Below are positions 59,025 to 64,000 of a stretch of 64,000 bases of DNA, piece by piece. This DNA is from Clostridiales bacterium (GTDB lineage Bacteria > Bacillota > Clostridia > Christensenellales > CAG-138), in the NCBI GenBank assembly GCA_004557245.1, contig SFEL01000018.1, positions 1 through 64,000 on the forward strand, in the 5' to 3' direction. The position numbers were made by a program, and so were the translations under genes. The first letter of the stretch is position 1. Every line of letters begins with the position of its first letter. The notes beneath the pieces are model-generated. The model was not told where the DNA came from, ran no database searches, and was given only the letters and a program-made list of their open reading frames with translations.

Positions 59025-59092
59025 TGGCAAAAGCATAAAAAAGAAAAGGCAAATCCGCAAAAGCCCTTGCGTAGCAAGGCTTTCCCCGCATT

Positions 59093-59194
59093 TGGTGCCG
59101 GCCGCGCCATAGGCGCAAGCACCGAATGAGAAAACTCGAAAAAGTGGCGTTCAGCCACTTTTTCGACACTCTGAAGCCCCTCAAAGCGAGGGGC
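59093..59194 (-). repeat. Modular hairpin repeat, copy D' (M0-M1-M2b)
   Basis: Read on the minus strand: M0 GCCCCTC/GAGGGGC (59176-59194), linker with AGAGTG, M1 perfect 13-base-pair stem with loop TGAAC (59136-59166), then M2b (59093-59124) with GCGCC/GGCGC inner stem like copy C. The M3-M5 modules are absent. It follows copy D after about 25 bases, forming a tandem array. Confidence 0.82.
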
Positions 59195-59221
59195 CTAATC
59201 TGCCGAAAAACGCTGGGGTTG

Positions 59222-59417
59222 ATAAGGGGCCGCAGCCCCTTATGTTTAATCCGGCTCTGACGACATGTGCGTCAGAACGGATGAAAACCCATAGGTTTTC
59301 GTACTTTGCGGGTTTTGCCGCCCGGGAGCGAATGCGAGAGGCAAAACCTGTAAAAACTCGAAAAAGTGGCGTTCAGCCACTTTTTCGATACTCTGTAAGC
59401 CCCTCAAAGCGAGGGGC
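59222..59417 (-). repeat. Modular hairpin repeat, copy D (complete M0-M5)
   Basis: Begins eight bases beyond the glycerate-kinase stop. On the minus strand: M0 GCCCCTC/GAGGGGC (59399-59417), M1 TCGAAAAAGTGGC/GCCACTTTTTCGA with loop TGAAC (59358-59388), M2a GGTTTTGCC/GGCAAAACC (59311-59348), M3 (59283-59300), M4 (59258-59274) and M5 (59222-59243). The fullest copy without an insertion. Confidence 0.88.
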
Positions 59418-59424
59418 CATAATT

Positions 59425-60654
59425 TTATTTTATCAATAAGCAGCACACGTCATTCACGTTGGTGCCTGTGGGGCCGGTGAATACAAGGCCGTCTATCTGC
59501 TTTAAGGCGTTGTAGGAGTCGTTATCCTTCAGCACGTCGGGTATGGAAATGCCCAGCGCCTCAAGCTGTCCCTTGGTTTCTCCGGTGACTATGCCGCCCG
59601 CCGCGTCGGTAGGGCCGTCGGTGCCGTCCGAGCCTACGGAGAAGAGGCATACGTCCTTCATGCCCGCAATGCCCATAGCGCCGGACAGGGCCAGCTCCTG
59701 ATTGCGGCCGCCTGAGCCCTTGCCGGTTATGCGCACCACAGTTTCTCCGCCCGCAATGAAGGCGAGGGGTTCCCCGGCGCCCCTGTGATACTGGGCGACG
59801 GAGGCTAAGAAGCTTCCCGCCTCCTTTGCTTCGCAGCAGAGCGAGGCCGTGAGAACAACGGGCCTGTAGCCCAGCCGCCTGGCAGTTTCCGAGGCGGAGG
59901 CGCAGAGCTGGGTTACGCTGCCGGTGACGATGGTTTCAACGTTATTTAGCTCCTTGGGAGTCTCGACATCCATAAGTGACAGAGCTTTGTCGGAAAGCTT
60001 CAGGCCGTACTTGGAAATTATGGCATGGGCGTCGGCATTGGTAGAGCTGTCGGGGCAGGCGGGGCCTGAGGCTATCATGTCCAGAGGGTCGCCTATTATA
60101 TCGGAAAGTATTATTGCGATTATGCGCGCGCCGCTGCAGGCCATGGCGAATCTGCCGCCCTTTACTGCGGAGAGCCGCTTGCGAATGGTATTCATTTCGG
60201 TTATATCCGCGCCGGAGGCCAGCAGCTGCCTGTTCACGTCCTGCAATTCCTCCAGCGATACCAGCGGGCTTTCAAACAGGGCGCTGCCGCCGCCGGAAAC
60301 CAGGAATATCAGAGTATCCTTTTGGGTAAGGCTGCGGGCAAGCTCCAGCGCCGCGTTGGCGGCGAGTACGGAGTTGCCGTCAGGCACAGGATGCCCCGCC
60401 TCATATATGGCGATATCCTCCGAAAAGCTGCCTGCGGAGTGGCCATACTTGGTTATGACCACGCCCTTTTCTATGCGGCTGCCAAGGTGATCATATGCCG
60501 CCCTGGCCATTTGATAACCCGCCTTGCCTATGGCCACCAGCTTTACCTTATGGGGCAGGCTGACGGAGCCGAGGGCTGCCTTTACTGCGTTGTCCGGCAT
60601 CGCCCGGTCAATGGCTTCTTTTATGATGAGATGTGCATCGTCGCGTATATTCAT
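59425..60654 (-). CDS. Glycerate 2-kinase, MOFRL/DUF4147 type
   Basis: 409 residues. N-terminal DUF4147 domain (KVKLVAIGKAGYQMARAAYDHL, VSGGGSALFESP) and C-terminal MOFRL domain (GGETVVRITGKGSGGRNQELAL, FSVGSDGTDGPTDAAGGIV). It phosphorylates glycerate with ATP to 2-phosphoglycerate, linking sugar-acid or serine breakdown to glycolysis. No other glycerate genes nearby. Its 3' side is the tandem array of hairpin repeats. Confidence 0.93.
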   Translation of the reverse strand: MNIRDDAHLIIKEAIDRAMPDNAVKAALGSVSLPHKVKLVAIGKAGYQMARAAYDHLGSRIEKGVVITKYGHSAGSFSEDIAIYEAGHPVPDGNSVLAANAALELARSLTQKDTLIFLVSGGGSALFESPLVSLEELQDVNRQLLASGADITEMNTIRKRLSAVKGGRFAMACSGARIIAIILSDIIGDPLDMIASGPACPDSSTNADAHAIISKYGLKLSDKALSLMDVETPKELNNVETIVTGSVTQLCASASETARRLGYRPVVLTASLCCEAKEAGSFLASVAQYHRGAGEPLAFIAGGETVVRITGKGSGGRNQELALSGAMGIAGMKDVCLFSVGSDGTDGPTDAAGGIVTGETKGQLEALGISIPDVLKDNDSYNALKQIDGLVFTGPTGTNVNDVCCLLIK

Positions 60655-60685
60655 ACAATTCTCCCATATAGGCTTGATTTAGTCT

Positions 60686-60713
60686 ATTGTAGCATCTTTT
60701 GCGGTATAAGCAA
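60686..60713 (-). promoter_or_regulatory. Promoter of the glycerate kinase gene
   Basis: On the minus strand TTGCTT (60708-60713) and TACAAT (60686-60691) with 16 bases between, about 32 bases before the start codon. Confidence 0.6.
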
Positions 60714-60739
60714 ACAAAATAATAAATTAACATGCAACC

Positions 60740-60768
60740 TTGCAGTAAGGTAAACCGTTTAATATACA
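60740..60768 (+). promoter_or_regulatory. Promoter of the serpin gene
   Basis: TTGCAG (60740-60745) and TATACA (60763-60768) with a 17-base spacer, 30 bases before the start codon, which has a GGAGG site. Confidence 0.65.
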
Positions 60769-60798
60769 GATAACCGCAATACGGAGGATATTTTTGCT

Positions 60799-62055
60799 AT
60801 GAAGAAAAGACTGATTAAGCTGATCGCCCTCGCTATGTGCGCCGCCATGCTCACCGGCTGCGCCGCGTCCGGCGGAGTGAAGAACCTTACCGATGGCGTA
60901 AATGCGGCGGATGTGACGCTGCCCGAAGTGACCGACTATACCATGATAGGCGACCTCGGCGCGGGGCTGATGCAGTACGCGGCGGCGCAGGAAGCCGAAA
61001 ACCCCGTGCTTTCCCCGCTTTCGGCCTATCTCTGCCTTGCCATGCTCATGCCCGGGGCAAATGAGAACACAAAGGCGGAATTCGAGAAGATACTTGGAGC
61101 AGACTGGGACTACGTTTCCGCCCTCGCCGCCGATATAGCCGCACAGCTTGAAAAGACCGGCGGCAGCACCAAGCTCGACCTTGCCAATTCCATCTGGACG
61201 GACGACGACAAGGCCGTTATAGAGGAGGAATGGCTAAAGACCGTAAAGGCGTATTTCGGCCCCGACATATACAGCGCCGACCTGCCCAGCGACGGGGCTC
61301 TAAAGGCAATAAACAAGTGGGTGAACGACAAGACCAACGGCATGATACCCAAGCTCCACGATGAAAACTACGACAAGGACACCATAATGGTGCTGCTCAA
61401 CGCCCTTTATATGAAGGCAGACTGGGCACATAAGTTTGAAGGCCAGGACACATACGACCGCGAATTCACCAAAGCGGATGGCAGTACCGTTACCGTGCCT
61501 TTCATGAACATGTTCGAGGCCTATGAGAGCTACATAAAGACCGAGGACGCGGAGGGCATAATGCTGCCCTATGACGACGGCAGGCTGGCCTTTATAGCCC
61601 TTAAGCCCGGCAGCGGCGACGCACGGGGCTATGCCGCCTCCCTCACCGGGGCCAAGCTGAAGGAAGCCATCGCCGCCGCAAAGGCGGATACCTTCGTGAC
61701 CGTCAACATGCCCAAGTTTGATACCGAATACTCGGTATACCTGACCGACGCCCTCAAGGCCATGGGCATGACCGACGCCTTCGATCCGGACCTTGCAGAC
61801 CTTACCGGCGCGGGCAGGGGCATTGACGGGCCGCTGTACATATCTTATGTCTTCCAGAAGGTAAAGGTGGACGTGAACGAGGAGGGCACCGAGGCCGCCG
61901 CCGTTACTGAGATCGCCACGGCCGAGGGCTGCGCGCTCCCTGCGGATGAGCCCATAGTGCTGACCTTCGACAAGCCCTTCGTATACGCCATAGTGGATAC
62001 CGAGACCGGCGTGCCCCTCTTTGCGGGCGTAATGGAGAACCCCGAGGCGAAGTAA
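60799..62055 (+). CDS. Lipoprotein serpin (serine protease inhibitor family)
   Basis: 418 residues. Lipoprotein signal MKKRLIKLIALAMCAAMLTGC (Cys21), then a full serpin fold: NPVLSPLSAYLCLAMLMPGANENTK, NSIWTDDD, INKWVNDKTNGMIPKL, VLLNALYMKADWAHKF, and the hinge EEGTEAAAVTEIA (about 360-373) required for inhibitory serpins, followed by a reactive loop and FDKPFVYAIVDTETGVPLFAG. The loop has no basic residue near the expected cleavage point (AEGCALPADEP), which fits elastase- or subtilisin-like targets rather than trypsin-like ones. It should protect the cell surface from host or neighbour proteases. Single gene with its own promoter and terminator. Confidence 0.93.
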   Translation: MKKRLIKLIALAMCAAMLTGCAASGGVKNLTDGVNAADVTLPEVTDYTMIGDLGAGLMQYAAAQEAENPVLSPLSAYLCLAMLMPGANENTKAEFEKILGADWDYVSALAADIAAQLEKTGGSTKLDLANSIWTDDDKAVIEEEWLKTVKAYFGPDIYSADLPSDGALKAINKWVNDKTNGMIPKLHDENYDKDTIMVLLNALYMKADWAHKFEGQDTYDREFTKADGSTVTVPFMNMFEAYESYIKTEDAEGIMLPYDDGRLAFIALKPGSGDARGYAASLTGAKLKEAIAAAKADTFVTVNMPKFDTEYSVYLTDALKAMGMTDAFDPDLADLTGAGRGIDGPLYISYVFQKVKVDVNEEGTEAAAVTEIATAEGCALPADEPIVLTFDKPFVYAIVDTETGVPLFAGVMENPEAK

Positions 62056-62073
62056 AAAATAATTAGAAAAATC

Positions 62074-62100
62074 AAAAAAGCGGCTTAAAGCCGCTTTCTT
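62074..62100. terminator. Bidirectional terminator after the serpin gene
   Basis: AAAAAGCGGC/GCCGCTTTCTT stem with loop TTAAA, 19 bases past the serpin stop and between two convergent genes. Confidence 0.88.
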
Positions 62101-62123
62101 GGTTTTGCGGGGACAGCTGAACC

Positions 62124-63413
62124 CTAATCATCTATATCTTTGTCCTGCTTGACTATCGCTCCGGAAACGGCGTCTATTTCGTATTCATATTCAAAGCCGT
62201 TGCACTTGAAATCTATCTCATATACCATGCGGCCATCCTCTCTATCCAGCTTGCATTCGTATTCGGTTATGCTGCCATTGTCAAGGCCGGCATGTGAAAG
62301 AGCTGCGGATTTTGCCTTTGCCTCGCCTATATAGCCTCCGTCGGCTGCCGGCTGCTCATTCTTTTTATTGTCCTTTGGATTTTCCTGCTTTTTCCCGTCC
62401 TTTGTGTTTTCCGCCGGCTCACCTTCGTATTTGAGTATTTCTCCGGTATTCGCGTTTATGTCGTATTCATACTCCCTGCCGTTCCAGTCAAACTCCAGCT
62501 CGTATATCATGGCCCCGTGCTCATAGTCCATTTCAAACTCATAGCCGAGTATTTCTTCGGCCTTTGCCCCGGCGTGAGCAAGAGCTATTTCCTTTGCTTT
62601 GGCCTCGCCTATATAAGCGCTGTCGCTGGCGGCACCCTCTGCCGTTACGTTGGTTATGCTCTTGCTGCCGGATTCCCCTATCAGGTTCAGTTCGTTTACG
62701 CTGAGCCCCGCCAGCTCATCAAAGGTATGAGCGGCATTGTTTTCGGTTATTTGCTTTATCAGCTGAGCTTTTCCTTCGGTTATGCCGTACTGCTCCGCAA
62801 GGCGTTTTGTGTCAGGATCATTGCTTATAGTCTGGCTCAGCACCGCGCCCTTGAAGCTGCCTGTATCCAGCATGCCCTTTACCTCCGCGCTCAGCCTGTT
62901 TTGCATTTCCGCGCTCTTTATGGGATCGTCGCTATCTACGCTTATAAGTATGGAGTTGGCCATTTCGGATATATATCCTTCCCTAAGCATTGAACCTATT
63001 ATGGCGTTTACCGCCACCTTGAGGTCGCTTCCCTTAAGCTTCATATCGCCTATGACCTTTACTCCGTCCTCGTTTTTCGGGGTTACCAATACTACCTGTT
63101 CCTTCTTATTCACCCCAAGCTCTATGCTCGGGTTAACATCCAGCGCTACGGTGGAAGCTACGCTGTGATTGGCTCCGTATAAGTATGTTCCCGTTACTAT
63201 CAGAACCAGCGCCGCTGCCGCTGCCATAACCCTGCTGAATACTCTGCCGCTTTTCTTTTTTGCCGTATTTTCCAATATTATTACCCTTCCTTTCTGCTCC
63301 TCGCATTTTCCCATTACTTCTTTAAGATTATTCGGAGCGGCATTGCCAAATGCCCGTCTTACGCTTTCTTCCGTACGCCTGTTGCTCACTTTAAATGCCC
63401 TCCCTTTTTTCAA
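62124..63413 (-). CDS. RsgI-like anti-sigma factor with two PepSY domains
   Basis: 429 residues. A short basic cytoplasmic N-terminus (1-57), one transmembrane helix (about 58-81), then the RsgI-type domain opening ALDVNPSIELGVN: Asn94-Pro95 is the position where RsgI proteins are reported to cut themselves. The domain runs to about 250. Two PepSY-like repeats follow (about 270-335 and 365-429), each starting YIGEAKAK and containing YELEFDWNGREYEYDI or YEIDFKCNGFEYEYEI, separated by a lysine/asparagine linker. It overlaps the sigma-factor gene by 23 bases and should hold that sigma factor inactive. The usual RsgI N-terminal domain is not recognisable. Confidence 0.85.
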   Translation of the reverse strand: MKKGRAFKVSNRRTEESVRRAFGNAAPNNLKEVMGKCEEQKGRVIILENTAKKKSGRVFSRVMAAAAALVLIVTGTYLYGANHSVASTVALDVNPSIELGVNKKEQVVLVTPKNEDGVKVIGDMKLKGSDLKVAVNAIIGSMLREGYISEMANSILISVDSDDPIKSAEMQNRLSAEVKGMLDTGSFKGAVLSQTISNDPDTKRLAEQYGITEGKAQLIKQITENNAAHTFDELAGLSVNELNLIGESGSKSITNVTAEGAASDSAYIGEAKAKEIALAHAGAKAEEILGYEFEMDYEHGAMIYELEFDWNGREYEYDINANTGEILKYEGEPAENTKDGKKQENPKDNKKNEQPAADGGYIGEAKAKSAALSHAGLDNGSITEYECKLDREDGRMVYEIDFKCNGFEYEYEIDAVSGAIVKQDKDIDD

Positions 63414-63963
63414 GTTTTGATTTAAGCTTTTTTATTGCCCTGCTGTATTTTGAAAGCACCGTGGCAAGCGGCAGGCCCATCAGCTCCGCCGTTTCCCTGT
63501 GCTTCATGCCGCCTACGGCATGGAGTATCACTACCTGTCGCTCGCTGTCGTCCAGAGCCTTCATGCACTGCTCCAGCACCATCTTGTCCTCCGGCGAAGC
63601 TGCCGTCTGCTCAAGGTATTTGTCCCAGTCCTCCTCCGGGATGTCGGAACGCTTTCCCCGCTCCCGCAGTTTTTCCATGCAGAGATTTCTCGTTATTGTT
63701 ATAAGCCAGGCCATCGGCTTGCCTTGCGGCTTATATCCCGCCGCGCCGAGGTAAGCACGCACGAAGCATTCCTGAGCTATTTCTTCCGCATCATAGGAGT
63801 TTTTTAGAAGGGACAGTGCAAAAGCGTATACTGAAGGATTGGCTATCCGATACAGCGGCTCCATGGCATCCGTGTTTCCCTTTGTCAGTTCCATCATGCA
63901 GTTCTCCATTTCTTCCCGTTCGCTCTGCCCACATTCAGCAACAGCATTCAGGCATATAAGCAT
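63391..63963 (-). CDS. ECF-type RNA polymerase sigma factor
   Basis: 190 residues. Region 2 (about 40-105: ALSLLKNSYDAEEIAQECFVRAYLG, WLITITRNLCMEKLRER) and region 4 (about 130-185: LEQCMKALDDSERQVVILHAVGGMKHRETAELMGLPLATVLSKYSRAIKKL, quoted as its span) define an extracytoplasmic-function sigma factor. AGGAG lies nine bases before this ATG. It is encoded just upstream of, and overlapping, its membrane anti-sigma partner, and probably autoregulates from a promoter beyond the window edge. Confidence 0.94.
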   Translation of the reverse strand: MLICLNAVAECGQSEREEMENCMMELTKGNTDAMEPLYRIANPSVYAFALSLLKNSYDAEEIAQECFVRAYLGAAGYKPQGKPMAWLITITRNLCMEKLRERGKRSDIPEEDWDKYLEQTAASPEDKMVLEQCMKALDDSERQVVILHAVGGMKHRETAELMGLPLATVLSKYSRAIKKLKSKLEKREGI

Positions 63964-64000
63964 ATCCTCTTACTCCTTTCACCCTGTAAACGGAGAATCG

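Noticed and set aside
1..64000. tRNA, rRNA, transposase, integrase, phage or CRISPR-Cas genes.
   Set aside because: None recognised on either strand by their conserved motifs; a covariance-model scan for tRNAs would settle the RNA part.

Overview
The window is a stretch of chromosome from a low-oxygen Gram-positive bacterium of the class Clostridia, most likely an uncultured gut lineage. The evidence is a DnaD/DnaI-type primosome pair, class III fructose-1,6-bisphosphatase, a YedE/TusA/DUF3343 selenium-type cluster, Tdh-Kbl threonine breakdown, strong AGGAGG ribosome sites, many lipoproteins with short lipoboxes and no outer-membrane genes. The DNA is GC-rich by eye, yet isoleucine is written mostly as ATA. 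I see no rRNA, tRNA, CRISPR array, transposase or phage block.

Layout. 1-480: hairpin-rich non-coding DNA. 481-3715: a three-gene signalling operon (membrane pseudokinase, soluble PAS kinase, NarL-type regulator). 3874-10212: a run of seven envelope or zinc-ribbon proteins of unknown job, including an AIM24 protein and three lipoproteins, facing a YdjI-like SPFH protein (10271-11128). 11352-14464: a Zn/Cd/Pb P-type ATPase with a separate metal-binding domain, divergent from a fused ArsR-AraC regulator. 14672-18978: murA-argS-serS. 19341-23773: dnaD-dnaI-phosphoesterase-M23 peptidase. 23870-25791: a Nim-like flavoprotein and a second YdjI-like protein with zinc ribbons. 26076-28342: tdh-kbl. 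28397-29479: mtnA. 29675-31801: two CobW-type GTPases, one with a His/Cys/Asp-rich insert. 31993-36322: aroB-aroA-aroC-aroK-bioY, with ATGA overlaps between the aro genes. 36472-41702: M24 aminopeptidase, a Nif11-like small protein, a YczE-type membrane protein and a clostripain-like protease. 41848-44470: acyl-CoA ligase with an E2-like acyltransferase. 44691-46723: YdjG-like and YdjH-like (TPM) proteins. 46837-49709: selenium or sulfur trafficking cluster. 49897-54953: ornithine cyclodeaminase family enzyme, an MFS-like trio, dUTPase and a DUF2974 hydrolase. 54964-58864: lipoprotein, a low-GC secreted protein and FBPase III. 59425-62055: glycerate kinase and a lipoprotein serpin. 62124-63963: RsgI-like anti-sigma factor with its ECF sigma factor.

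Two themes run through the window. First, envelope stress and surface maintenance: YdjG-, YdjH- and YdjI-like proteins (in Bacillus partners of a PspA homologue), AIM24, the TPM protein, the anti-sigma/sigma pair and many lipoproteins. No PspA gene is present here. Second, metals and selenium: P-type ATPase, CobW pair and YedE cluster.

The most unusual signal is non-coding: a family of modular hairpin repeats (six full or partial copies near 14.5, 19.2, 31.9, 49.85, 59.1 and 59.3 kb) whose stems are conserved while loops vary, plus a second purine/pyrimidine hairpin repeat (41.8 and 59.0 kb) with a compensating base-pair change between its two copies.
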